In this document: one piece after another, positions 1 through 10,145 of the stretch
Layout of the letters: the number at the start of each line of letters is the position of its first letter
Numbering within the stretch: the stretch's first letter is position 1
Position numbers and translations under genes: made by a program
Source of the DNA: Emydura subglobosa
Lineage: Eukaryota > Chordata > Testudines > Chelidae
Length of the DNA stretch: 64,000 nt
Assembly (NCBI GenBank): GCA_007922225.1
Contig: ML680053.1
Location: 17,559,730-17,623,729 of the forward strand
Direction of reading: 5' to 3'
The notes under the pieces: generated by a model
Database searches by the model: none
What the model saw: the letters and a program-made list of their open reading frames with translations, nothing else
What the model was told of the DNA's origin: nothing

Positions 1-120
1 TGATCCACTATCTGCAAGAAATGGTCCCATGGTTATCTGCATCCGCATCCACAAATGTGGATATCCACGGATATAAAGTGGATATCCATGGATTTGCACG
101 GCTCTAGTCATTATCCATTT
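1..120. repeat. Palindrome-rich interspersed repeat fragment
   Basis: The stretch repeats the self-complementary words TGGATATCCA and ATCCATGGAT within about 60 bases, around positions 55-95, joined by short A/T spacers. It then runs into ordinary sequence. This looks like the end of a dispersed repeat cut by the window edge. I cannot name the family. A chance palindrome cluster is possible but unlikely given three related copies. Confidence 0.4.
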
Positions 121-399
121 TAAGGTTTTATACTAGCATTATTCCTCTCCTCCCTATGTTTCCACATTGATTTCACCATATACTCCCTCTTGCTTTTTAT
201 CTCTCCTCCTAACTTGTTGTTTTTGTTTTTTCACCTTCTCTAAGCTTTGGACCCTTGCCATATATCACTGGAACAGCTTCCTACTTTCTCCCTTAAGAAA
301 CAACTTATTTTACGCTGCCTTCTGGTGAACTTCACTGACTGGTGCACCTTCATTTGATTTAGATTGTAAGACCCCAATTCACGGAATTTGGCTTTCCCT

Positions 400-600
400 G
401 GTTTTGGTAAATGTTAAGAGGCTACTTGATCACAGATTGGATCACAGTCCATTCATGGGGAACAAACATTTGATAACGGACTCTTAAATTTAGCAGACAA
501 AGACATAACAAGAGCCAATGGCTGGAAGTTGAAGCTAGACAAATTCAAACTGAAAATAAGGTGTAAATTTTTAACAGTGAGGGTAATTAACCATTGGCCT
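400..600 (+). mobile_element. CR1 LINE fragment (3' part of ORF2)
   Basis: The segment containing 'AATGGCTGGAAGTTGAAGCT' and the following 'GACAAATTCAAACTG' is closely similar to 27800-27960, which lies inside a clearer CR1 copy on the same strand. This corresponds to the last part of CR1 ORF2. The copy is truncated at both ends, and after about 600 the sequence becomes unrelated. It is a dead fragment. Confidence 0.7.
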
Positions 601-1724
601 TCACCACATGCATGGCTCAGTATAAGGTGGAAATTTCATGTTAAGGGAAATTTAACTGGCCTGTGGAACTAAATATAGGTTAATGTGTAAGGCCAAATGG
701 GTGGCAAATAGCACATTATCTCAATTATACTTTATTAGAATAGCTTTATAACTGGTGATATATTTGAAACAGCATACAGTGACCTTCACAACAGTGACTG
801 CAAAGAGCTCCAAAGTAGGTATCTAAAGTAATTCATATACGAAATCTCCAGATCTGGGATCATGCCCAGGTTTTTGACAGCTATATCCATCATGTAAAGG
901 TTGAAAGGTAGGAAGGAGATTTAAGAAATAATGAGAACCTAGAAATAAGATATTCATCTTATCACAATTTAGTTAGAGGAAATTGGGCATGAGCCAGTAT
1001 TTGAAATTGGAGAAGAAGAAATTAATGGCAGAGAGTGATAAGGGTTGTAAATCACATAAATTTACATGCCATCACTCTTGTCAAGCCAGGGGATTGAACT
1101 ATGATTGACAAGTGAGAAGGTATTAATTTGGCAGGATCAAGATTTTGAAGATAATAGAATTTGATTAGCTGGCATACCAAAGGCATGGAACTGGATTCAA
1201 ATGGCTTCAGAATAAAGCACAAAATAGGCAGGAAGAAAACCAGTGCTGCTGTATGCCAGTCCACAGGGTCTGTGTTGGAAAAGGAGACACACTGTAGTGC
1301 GTCTGCTCCATCCTTTCCTCCTTGAACTTTCTGCTGCTTTTGATGCAATAAATTGTAACCACTGACTTCTCTGCATACATCCAAGCTGCATCCAAATGGT
1401 GTATTGGCAATGTGCTAGCCCCTCTGTACAAGGATGAATTTCACCCCCATATAGCACGATGAACCATTAATTATACTTAGTGAGACAAGGAACATCACCA
1501 CTGGGTATAAAGAGGTGAGTCTAACATGAAAATGCATTACCTCTCCTGCCCATAAGCTGGTGGTTACTCTCATTCTGACTTGATTGCCCCCGCGTTTCCA
1601 TTGCTCATTGGTATATGCAGGGTAGAATACCTAATGAATGATCATTTACTCCTACTGAACCGTCAACTCAAACACTTGACTGAGAGAAGGAATGGCCCAG
1701 TGGCCCCGAGCACTGGCATGTGAC
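601..1724. other. Unassigned AT-rich sequence
   Basis: No repeat, gene or structured element is recognised. Three overlapping minus-strand open frames between 1052 and 1457 are short, lie in different frames and resemble no family, so they look like chance. Confidence 0.5.
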
Positions 1725-1875
1725 TTGGGAGGACTACTTGTCTTGCTACAGCCTTCCTGTGTGTTCTTGGACAAATCACAGAGCTTTTTTGTACTTCATT
1801 TCCCCATCTGCAAAATGTGGAAAATAGTTCTTTCCTGTCTCTCCGGGGAGTTGTGAAGGTAAGAATTAGGGGAGG
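1725..1875 (+). mobile_element. MIR-like SINE fragment
   Basis: The order of motifs matches a MIR/CORE-type SINE: 'TTCCTGTGTG', then 'CTTGGACAAATCAC', then 'TTCATTTCCCCATCTGCAAA', then an A/T-rich tail. The tRNA-derived head is missing. Other copies in this window are at 2640, 17430, 25192 and 33660. Old and inactive. Confidence 0.7.
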
Positions 1876-1879
1876 GGGG

Positions 1880-2635
1880 TGCACAGACATAGATAAATAT
1901 GTCAGTCCTTGGAGTATCGGGACCTAAATAGGAAAGGTAAAGATTGTGTAAAAGGGATATAACATGCAATCAGTTGACACATTTTTTCCCCTTTCTGGGA
2001 CAGAACTCTCAGAAGATTGAAGCACTTGGACACTGTGGTAACGGGAGCAATAGAAGTAATACCAATAGACTCAGCACCTGTTCTGTAGGTACAGAACAGG
2101 CAGCTGAAATAAAGTTTTCAAAATAAAGTTTGAAAAGTAACAGCAGTTCACACAATTTAACCAGTGACTCAGCGAACTGCATCTTAAAATTTCCCAGCTT
2201 TGACACATCACGGGGTGACTTTATGTCCCACTGTTTTCACATTCTTGTTGATATCTTGAATTAGCTGAGCATCTGTTACTCCAGTGAAATATCTATTTTA
2301 ATACAAAAGTTTTCAGCTCTATGGTCTTGTTCAGATTAATCCTTTTGTATTAAAAAAAACCCTGTATTCCAGTTTCTTCTTCATCATCATTACAAAAGGA
2401 AATTATTTGTTCCAGTTGCTACTTTTTTCTTTTAGTTCAATCAGTTTTACTTACCAGTAGCTTTTATCAAAGTTTTTAGTTATCTTCTTTGGTGTTTTTT
2501 ATATGAAAGAATAATTACATTCAAATAGAAAATAAATTTTGAATCATAGCTGAACTCTACTCACGGAATAGCTTTCTGTAAATGTCCCTGCACCTTCTGG
2601 TGGCCCATTAATAACATCAGCCCACGTTAAAGAGA
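1880..2635. other. Unassigned AT-rich sequence
   Basis: No repeat or gene is recognised. There are short T-runs and A-runs. The small open frames seen on both strands around 1944-2206 overlap each other and look like chance. Confidence 0.5.
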
Positions 2636-2639
2636 ACGG

Positions 2640-2910
2640 ATGGTCTCTGGAGATCTGGGTTCAATTTCTGACTCTATCACAAATGTCTTTTGTGTCCTTG
2701 AGCAAGTCAATTAATTTCTCTGCGTCTCAATTCCCCATCTGTGAAATGGGGATCATGATCTTTCCTGTTCCCTGCAAAGTGTTTGTCTTGTCTATTAAGA
2801 CTGTTAGCTTTTTAGAGCAAGGACTGTCTCTTATTGTTGACTGGCTGAACACCTTGAAGTGCCCGACCCCAAGAAAGGGGCAGTGCATAACTGCATTGCC
2901 CTAGGAGCAG
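2640..2910 (+). mobile_element. MIR-like SINE, nearly full length
   Basis: The head has 'CTCTGGAGATCTGGGTTCAA', where GGTTCAATTTC resembles a pol III B box. The core follows with 'CCTTGAGCAAGTCAATTAAT' and then 'CCCCATCTGTGAAATGGGGA'. The tail has 'TTTTTAGAGCAAGGACTGTC', the usual end of the sauropsid MIR relative. The copy is diverged. This is the most complete plus-strand copy together with 17430-17680. A 73-residue open frame over it is only a shadow. Confidence 0.8.
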
Positions 2911-4189
2911 AGCAGGCCCTGTGTTGTGACCCTGCTTTCCTCTTGCTCCACGGGGAAAGAAATCTGTGACAGCCTTCCTCCTGGCAGAGCTTCTTTCTTT
3001 GTTTCTGTGGCTCAGCACACTGGCATGTGAGTTGTGGGGCGAAGCCAAGGCTCTACTTATTGCCTAGCCTCCAGCCACCCACCTGCGCAGGAATGTGAAT
3101 TGTGGCCTGGCAACTGCTCTATGCTCCTGGCCCCCCACCCCAGCAACATCATCCCGTGATGCTGCCTATGATATGGGTGACTGGTACAGGGAACTAGTAG
3201 GGAGTTCCTTGCACCCGATTGTTCCCTGTATGGGAACACCTACCCCTATGTGTTTGTATGGTGCCTTGCCCAACCAAGCCCCAATATTTTCGTGAGACTG
3301 TAATCTAAATAATACATAGTACTGCTAATAAACCTGAAAGGCCTTACTTATTATTTACTCAGGAAAACATCCATTGGCAGATGCTCAATGCCTCTCAGGG
3401 TTGGACCCTCATAGACCTGCTCCTGCTTCCACTGATTCAGTGGGAGTTTTGCTATTGTCTTTAATGCGAGCATGATTCAGTCCTGCAGCGTTGCATACAC
3501 AAAGGTGCTGCAGTCCTTGTGTGCTGTAGACTGCTTTCTTGGTAGTCCTGGTTCTTGGGAAATTCTGTGGGGAAAGATCGTAGCTAAGTGCCCTAACATC
3601 CTAGCTGCTGCTGGAGCTTATTAAAAATACTAGCCAGATTCTGCGCTCAGTGACACTGGTGAAGTGATGGGCATTATTCAAGACTTACCCCCCTGTAATT
3701 GAATGCCACTGTTCTAGGAACGCATAAAGCTGTGGTGTCATAGGTCCGGTCACGTGAGGTGCTCCGTAGGTCTGGCCAGAGGTTTTGAAGTTTGTTTTTG
3801 TTCTGATGCTCCCTGCTCACCTTGATTTGGAACAGGGACTCGAAATGTGGGTCTCTCCCATCCCACATAAGTGTCTGGGTGGGAAAGGGGCTCCCCCTGA
3901 GTCCCCACTTCAAGTTGTATATAATGCCCCTCCCCCACTTCGTAGCATATGAGGGGTTCTCTAAGCAAAACAAACAAAAGAAACAACCTTTTCTCTCTCT
4001 TTCCCTTATGAGAGAGGGGAAATCAAATGAAAGAAGGAAAAAAAAAAAGGCAAAGGCAAAGGCGGCCTGTCTCTTAGGAGTTGCCCTTTCTTCTGAGCTT
4101 TTCAGCAGTCTGTCGTCTTTCATTAAGGTCTATCTCCAGCCCCTCCTCGGGGCATTCAGCTTTGCAGCCTGTTGAACCGGGGACCAACT
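2911..4189. other. Unassigned stretch; possible LTR-adjacent sequence at the right end
   Basis: 2911-3670 has no recognised element except a short motif at about 3640-3665 ('CCAGATTCTGCGCTCAGTG') like the ends of the hairpin repeats seen elsewhere. 3670-4170 carries overlapping open frames on both strands (149 residues on -, 117 on +), with a poly-A run at 4040 and a GGCAAA duplication. Neither frame resembles a known protein. Minus-strand 'TATATACAACTTG' near 3915 resembles a TATA box, so this could be internal sequence of the LTR element to the right. Confidence 0.35.
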
Positions 4190-4975
4190 CGGATCGATTC
4201 ATGTACTCACAGCTGGGCACTCAGTGATCATGCCAGTGAAGACCAAAAAGTCAGTATCTTCAATGCAGAGCTATTGCTTATTGAAAAGCAGATGTCACAG
4301 ACAAAGAGAGAGGGCCATACAATGCCTCTCCTTAGTAAGCCTCAGTTTCCCAAGCATAAACCCTCAGTAACTATGCTGGCCCCACAGAGTACCCTGGTTG
4401 GTAAGCAAAGCAGGATAGCTACCACTCCTAGGTGACGACTGTCTCTTCCTCCTTCAGGTTCCCTCAAGTCCCTGGTCTATTTTCTGAGGTCTCAGTGCAG
4501 TTTTGGTTACCTTGAGGCCCTCTGATCTATGATCCCTCGGAGCAAAGTCTAGGTTACCCTGAGGTCCTCTGGTCTTAATCCTTCTTCTGTCTGACAGTGT
4601 CACTGGCCCTCTTGGATATATGAGATAGAAAATTTAGATACCATGTGATCTTCCCAATACTTATACCCTCTTCCCAAAGGAGTCACATGTCCCCAAAATA
4701 TGCTTTGCCAGCGAATTATGTGGCATACGCCAATTAATTCACGATTTGGGAGGGGGCTGCAGGGATTGGCTGATATTCAGTTATCATGGACTACTCCCCT
4801 CCAGGCACCTGATGTCACGTCATTCTATAGGGTCAGTTCGCCCCAGATTCGCTATTACGCTATTACACATGTACACACTAAGAGAACTGGCCATTGGCTG
4901 ACCATGACCATTGGTCTTCCACATCAGCATAGCTGTTTACACAGGATCTGGACGAACCATTTGTGACACATGTTG
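4190..4975 (-). mobile_element. Probable LTR-like block, minus strand
   Basis: Read on the minus strand the block starts near TGTCACAAATGG. It has three CCAAT boxes (plus-strand ATTGG words at about 4773, 4890 and 4910), then a TATA-like GGGTATAAGTA near 4665, as in a retroviral U3. Two direct copies of GGTTACCYTGAGGYCCTCTG lie about 46 bases apart at 4506 and 4552. No polyadenylation signal is obvious, and the 3' end is not fixed. Family unknown; a non-retroviral repeat is possible. Confidence 0.4.
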
Positions 4976-5089
4976 ATGCCAAATGCAAATTTGGCCTTTT
5001 CAGTGATTTTTCCACAGTTTAGTGCTATGAGGCCCTGCTCCCAGAATCCTCTAGCACTCAGGCTCACCCGACTTGTCCACTGTGATACT

Positions 5090-5717
5090 ATATAGTGATT
5101 CAGTGCCATCCCAACAACCGGTCTCTGCAGTTCCAGGGGCACTGAGGCCCGTGACTGACTGACTGACTTCCTCTCGGCTGACCTCCCTCTGTGGTCAGCA
5201 GTCTCTTCTTGTTCACCACTCCTTCCTGCGGCAGGTTTTTCCTTTTTAAACTCCCCCACCCTCCAGGCAGAGCTAGTCTCATAGATGAGCCTCTTTAGTG
5301 AATAAGAGCTCGTTAGTCCCCTCTCCACCAAAGTGAGTATAGCAGGGTCTTCATCATGCCTTCCTTGCTTCCGCTTCTGCTGCGCTCACACAGTTACTCA
5401 GAGACCCTAGGGTTCAGTAGCCACTGATGCAGTTTTATTTACGGGTTGTGCTCCCACCACCTTTTCATCATATACAGCTTGCAGTTTAACATCTGCATCC
5501 AGGAGGGAAAAGCTATCATTTTGCTTCCACTCTCTGGCTCCTTTTCCCCGGCTTCCTTCCTCTCAGTCCTTTTATACAGCCCCAGGCAAATTGGGCAGGC
5601 CACTGTCTCCCATTCTCTAATTAGACACAGGTTTTCTCCAGCCATTTCCTTCTGGAAATTGGAGCTGGCATGACAGAGGGCTGACTTAGCAGTTCTTGCC
5701 TAGCACCCTATCACAGT
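5090..5717 (-). mobile_element. Solo LTR, minus strand
   Basis: On the minus strand the element begins TGTGATAGGGTGC (plus-strand end at 5717). It has a clean TATA box TATAAAAGG at 5576-5568 and an AATAAA signal at 5439-5434, about 130 bases downstream. This is the U3-R-U5 order of an endogenous retrovirus LTR. The 5' TG is clear; the other end is approximate. No internal retroviral genes adjoin it, so it is probably a solo LTR left by recombination. The 60-75 residue open frames over it are shadows. Confidence 0.65.
5568..5576 (-). promoter_or_regulatory. TATA box of the minus-strand LTR
   Basis: The minus strand reads TATAAAAGG here, about 140 bases inside the TG end of the LTR and 130 bases before its AATAAA. 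The spacing fits a retroviral core promoter. Whether it still works cannot be judged. Confidence 0.6.
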
Positions 5718-5804
5718 GAGGGAGTGCCAAACCATTTGCTTTTGCTCTCCTTTCCCCCTCTGGTAGTCCATTTTTTTTCTTTTTTAGTTTGAAGAAAGTT
5801 TCAT

Positions 5805-5808
<4 letters not shown>

Positions 5809-5835
<27 letters not shown>
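5809..5835. repeat. Poly-T tract (27 T)
   Basis: An uninterrupted run of 27 T follows a T/A-rich stretch. It could be the poly-A tail of a minus-strand retroposon, but no body is recognised to its right. It may simply be an expanded homopolymer, and its length is likely to vary. Confidence 0.9.
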
Positions 5836-5841
<6 letters not shown>

Positions 5842-6055
5842 TGAATTGTAGTGCTTAACTCCCTCACAGGTCAATGGCAACTTTTCCTAGTGGACTCTAG
5901 AGAGTGGACCACATCCTCCACTGGGTTAAATGAGTGTACTGACTTACACCAGCTGAGGATCTGACCCATCATCTTGAGGGTATTTTTAACGACTTCTAAT
6001 ACTATAGCACAATAAACGTTCTCAAGCCTTATGGCTTATTTCTGAAGTCACTTAT

Positions 6056-7222
6056 GCTGTTGCACCCCTATGACATTTCGGGGTGCAGCCCACTCCAGTG
6101 AGGGGTTTTTTCACCACCGGCTCTGCAACCCTGAATGTCTTAGTGCTTTGCTGCTGCAACATCAAAGCTGGACCATTCACCAACAGCATACAGGTCACAC
6201 CAAGAGTCTGTATATAGCTGCAGCCTGCCAGCACACCCATGTCACACTCTGGCTTCCACCAGCCTTGGTGACCACTTGCAGGGTGACCCCAACACACTCC
6301 CAGTCCTGGATTTGCCCCCAAAAACGTGTGTTCTGCATTGTCCAGCTCTCTCCTGGGCAGTTCAGATATTTTAGGTCTGCTGCCCCTGTAAGGGAACAAT
6401 ATACCAGGGTTTGCTACTTTAAATGGAATTACCCAAACAATTCACAGCACTGGATTAGTATTGATTAAAGAATAAAACAAGTTTATTTAACTACAAGGGG
6501 TTAGATTTTAAGTGGTTACAAGTATAATGCATTAAAGTCAGAAATGCTTTCAAGAGAAACAAAGATAAAACCCTTCCTAGCACTAAAACTTAACAAAGTA
6601 GACTTGCTTCAAGGTAAAATCCTTTACCACATGTTTCCAGTAACATTGCTGACCAAATTCTCAGGGCAGGATCTGTTCCCAAAGTCAAAAGCCTGTTTCT
6701 TTTGTCATCTTAGGTGAAAGAGAGAGAGATAAATAGGGGAGAAACTTTGGAGTATTTTTACTGTTCACTTTTATAGTCCAGCCCCCCTTTGAAATGGACT
6801 TTCCTGATGGTTACCCCTAGATAAAGGTCATTCCTGGTGTGAAGATGGAGACAAGGATTCTGATGGTGAAAGAGGCTCCATGCTGTTGTTTGCTAAAATG
6901 CAGATCAGTTTGTTCCTGCCCCACTTCCTTGCCAAAGAATGGCCACTTGACAGGTGAATACCCATTAAATTTGACATCTGGCTAGAGGTGTCAGCTTGTT
7001 GTTTGTCTTGAAGAATCTGGTTTACCCAGACTTGTCTGATAAACACATAAACACCTTCTGTTTATAACTTTACATATAATGTTGCTACACACAGTTCATC
7101 ATGATGTTATTGATCAATGAGTTATTAGTTTTCAAGGCACATTACTACAATAGTATGTAGGATTGTGGATACAGGATTGCATTTAGTCACAAATGCCAAT
7201 GATTTCCTGCCTGACCCTGCTG
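6056..7222 (-). mobile_element. Solo LTR-like element, minus strand
   Basis: On the minus strand it starts near CAGGGTCAGGCAGG (plus 7222). It has a TATA box ACTATAAAAGTG at 6775-6769 and AATAAA at 6487-6482, set in 'AATAAACTTGTTTTATTC', an arrangement I know from turtle LTRs. The far end near 6056 holds a small hairpin (GCACCCC / GGGGTGC). The 115-132 residue open frames at 6052-6468 resemble no gene. Ends are approximate. Confidence 0.55.
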
Positions 7223-8160
7223 TGGATAAGATCAGAATTAGGTACTCATACTTAAGCAAAGTGATTCTGTTCAATATACTTCTTGCTTAATCAGGGTTTT
7301 TAATAGTTTACCATAGAAGAACACTCACTATGGGTATTGTTGAGGAGGTCTCCTCCAAAGTGTTTCACCTAAAACAGGTGTGTGTGCCAAATAGGTTTGG
7401 CATTTGGCAATGTATCACGGCTGGACTTATACCTTTAGCTGATGGGGAAGGGACTGACATTTTTGGGTTGGGGGAGGGAGCAGAAAGAAAAGGTTACCTC
7501 TTTTAAGGCTGGACCATGTATTTACTGAATGTCATGCATGATGAGGCCCCAAACATTATGGAGATGTTGCATTTTTAATCCACCTGTGTCCTGTTGCATT
7601 GTAATCACAATACTCATGATGATGAGAACTTCAGAAGAATTAGTACAAAGCTGAAGAAAGTGTTGCTGATTGAAGCATATCATAGATCAAATGGAAACTT
7701 TTTGATCCATCCACCCCAAATTAAGAACATATTTGTTTTCTATTAGGAATTATTTCTCTTGACATAAGAAACTTCTAAGGCCTGATTCTGGGAGGAATTA
7801 TTTAAACTCTGCATTACTTTCTTGAGATGTCAATTGATTTCTAATGCATGTTCCAAGGGTATCTTTTTCACACTTTTAACTAATTTTGAGCAGCACTCTT
7901 CCTCATCAGGGAATATAGAACTGAGTTTATCAGGAGTTCACTTGTGGCTTTCTGTGGTGACACTACTGAACTCACCGTACTACTTACAAATTTGTTGGGA
8001 ACATATTTAAAGCCCAGGATCACTGCTGTTTATTGGACCAAATCCTATCTATCTTAGTTAATCCTTCCATTGATTTCAGTGGGACCTTCTGCTTGATTAG
8101 ATACTTCAACACAGGATCCATTTAAAGTAACATAAACTACATTAATCTATATCCAGTACA
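7223..8160. other. Unassigned sequence
   Basis: No gene or clear repeat. A short 'CAAATCCTATCTATCTTAGT...TTCAGTGGGACCTTCTG' segment at 8035-8095 resembles half of the hairpin repeat family found at 22450 and 39150. Confidence 0.45.
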
Positions 8161-8438
8161 GTGTGAAATCACTTTAGATCATGGGTTCCCAACCTGGGAA
8201 TCATGAGTCAAGTGGAAAGAATTCCCACAGGAATTAAGACTCATCAGAAACCTCACCACCTTCTGCTTTAAGGCAAAGTACACTTCTTCGACCTTGCCTT
8301 CTCCCGCAGAAATATAGAAATCTGTAAATATATATTTAACAAAATGCAAAACACAACTTTCCACTGCACGTTTCTCTCTCTGGGGAGAGAACAAACAATA
8401 TCTAACAGATGTTAGTCACATTGCTTAATGTACTACTG

Positions 8439-8746
8439 GAAGGCACCAGTGGCGTAGCTACAGGTGGGCCTGGGTGGGCCATGGCTCACCCACTTTGAAA
8501 GCAGGCCCACTCAATCGGTTGCAGAAGTTCTTCTGCCGATGCTCCTCTTAAGCTACCTTAGCAACTGGAGTGTCTAGGCAGCTTAGTTTCTCAGCCGGTC
8601 ACTTCCCAAACTTCGGGCTTTCAGTCACATGGCTGGAAGCCAGAAGTTCGGAAAGCACTTGTTTTTCGTCCAGTTAAGTTTATGCCCACCCCTGTCAACC
8701 ATAGGCCCTGCCAAAAATCAGTTCTGGCTACACCTCTGGAAGGCGC
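8439..8746. mobile_element. hAT-type miniature element with target duplication
   Basis: The element proper is 8447-8738 (292 bp). Its ends are CAGTGGCGTAGCTACA and, reverse-complemented from the right end, CAGAGGTGTAGCCAGA, an imperfect terminal inverted repeat with 12 of 16 matches. It is flanked by GAAGGCAC (8439-8446) and GAAGGCGC (8739-8746), an 8-bp target duplication with one mismatch. An 8-bp duplication and a CAGTGG start fit the hAT superfamily. It has no transposase and would have moved only with help in trans. Confidence 0.85.
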
Positions 8747-8749
8747 TAA

Positions 8750-10084
8750 AATACTATGGGGATGAGCATGGAATAAAAACCTATGTAGAATAGAACAGAA
8801 TAGAATAGATACCAGAAGGTAATATCCAACCTGGCCCTTCAATATTGCTAAATGGGAGAGGAAAAAGAATAAATATGAAATAAAAAATAAGAAAAAATAT
8901 GGAAAAAGAAGTCCAGGTATGGAACTGAGAACCACTCTTTAGATCAAGTTGTATATGTTAGAGGCCTTAGAAACATATTAATAAACAAAAATATTTATCC
9001 TTAAAATGTGTTTTTCTGACAGATTATAACATTAAAGATGTAGCTTCCTTCTCATAATGCATCAGCAGAAACTGCTCATTCTTTGTATTTAATGAAGTGG
9101 TAATAATAAACTCCAACTGGTGCAATACAAAAATTCAACTTGACGTAAAGGCATAACCTTTGATCCAAGTTTGGATGTAAATAGTCTCATTAAAGAACCG
9201 GGGGGTTACAAAAAACTGTTGCTGTAAGCTATGCTAACAAAAAAGAAATTATTGCATGCACTCTTCCTGACCTCCCTCTATCTTTTCCCGAGCAGTTGCA
9301 TTCTCAGAGCCACTCTACAAAGTTCAAAAATACCTCCCAGCTAAACAGTACTCTCCAAAAACTGAACCCGATGAAAAAACATAAAGCTTGATATTGATTT
9401 AGGACTCAGTCCTGCCTTTGGATACGTGGTATGCATTGCAGTGTATCTAGGAACGTCATGTACTACACTTGTGATTTAAGGGATTGAGAGATATGCTGCA
9501 ATAAACAGAAACGAGGGATTCAGTTAATCCCAAAGACTACAGGAGTTTCATGTGCAAGATGGTCTTACTTGGTTCCTAGGATTTGTTATCCTCTTATATG
9601 CTCTGAGTTTGTGCTCTTACAAAAGGGTGTGGTAGAGACGAGGAGTTAACCTCCTGGCTGGACATTATTCATGGTGCTATCTTTATGGTGGTGAGGTGCT
9701 AACTGTCTCTTTCAGTACCTCCACATCCACATTCTCCCTTTTTACCACCCAATCCATTCTCTATCCCTTTTCTCCCTCATCTTATAATATGATGGAGGAA
9801 CAGACTGAAGGGGAATGAAGGGAGAAAAACCTCACCCATCCTTACCTGATGGTGGAGGAACTAGAAGCCTTGCGCCATCAGGATCCCTTTTCCTGCAACA
9901 CCAGCCCTCATCCAGGGGACAAGAGCTGGGACCCATTCTTTATAGCACTGAGATCTCCCATCCCCACTGTCTTCCCCAACCTACTGAGACATGCGCTGGC
10001 ATGTACACCCCAAAGTATTGGGAACATTGACCCACCTGTTCTGGGGACCTGATCCAATACCCGTTAAGAATAAACCCATAAATT
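8750..10084. other. Unassigned AT-rich sequence
   Basis: An imperfect (AGAAT)n run occurs at 8785-8810. 9590-10050 is more GC-rich and carries two overlapping short open frames (9815-10052) of no recognised family. No exon signals convince me. Confidence 0.45.
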
Positions 10085-10145
10085 TCTGGGAAGTGCTCAG
10101 ATACCACAGCAATGGGGGTTATATAAATATCTAGCTAGATAAAAG
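10085..10145 (+). mobile_element. MIR-like SINE 3' tail
   Basis: 'AGTGCTCAGATACCACAGCA' followed by 'TGGGGGTTATATAAATATCT' and 'AGCTAGATAAA' matches the usual 3' tail of the sauropsid MIR family. The head and core are absent. Confidence 0.6.

Noticed and set aside
3674..4175. Opposing frames of 149 and 117 residues
   Set aside because: Complementary shadows over a purine/pyrimidine-biased stretch; no family resemblance.
4172..4192. Possible retroviral primer-binding site (minus-strand TGGTCCCCGGTTCAA)
   Set aside because: It resembles TGG plus a tRNA 3' complement, but the T-arm bases do not fit a normal tRNA, and the LTR end before it lacks CA at the right distance.
8160..8400. Possible hAT end (CATGGGTTCCCAACCTGG)
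   Set aside because: Only one end looks right; no partner end or 8-bp duplication could be found.
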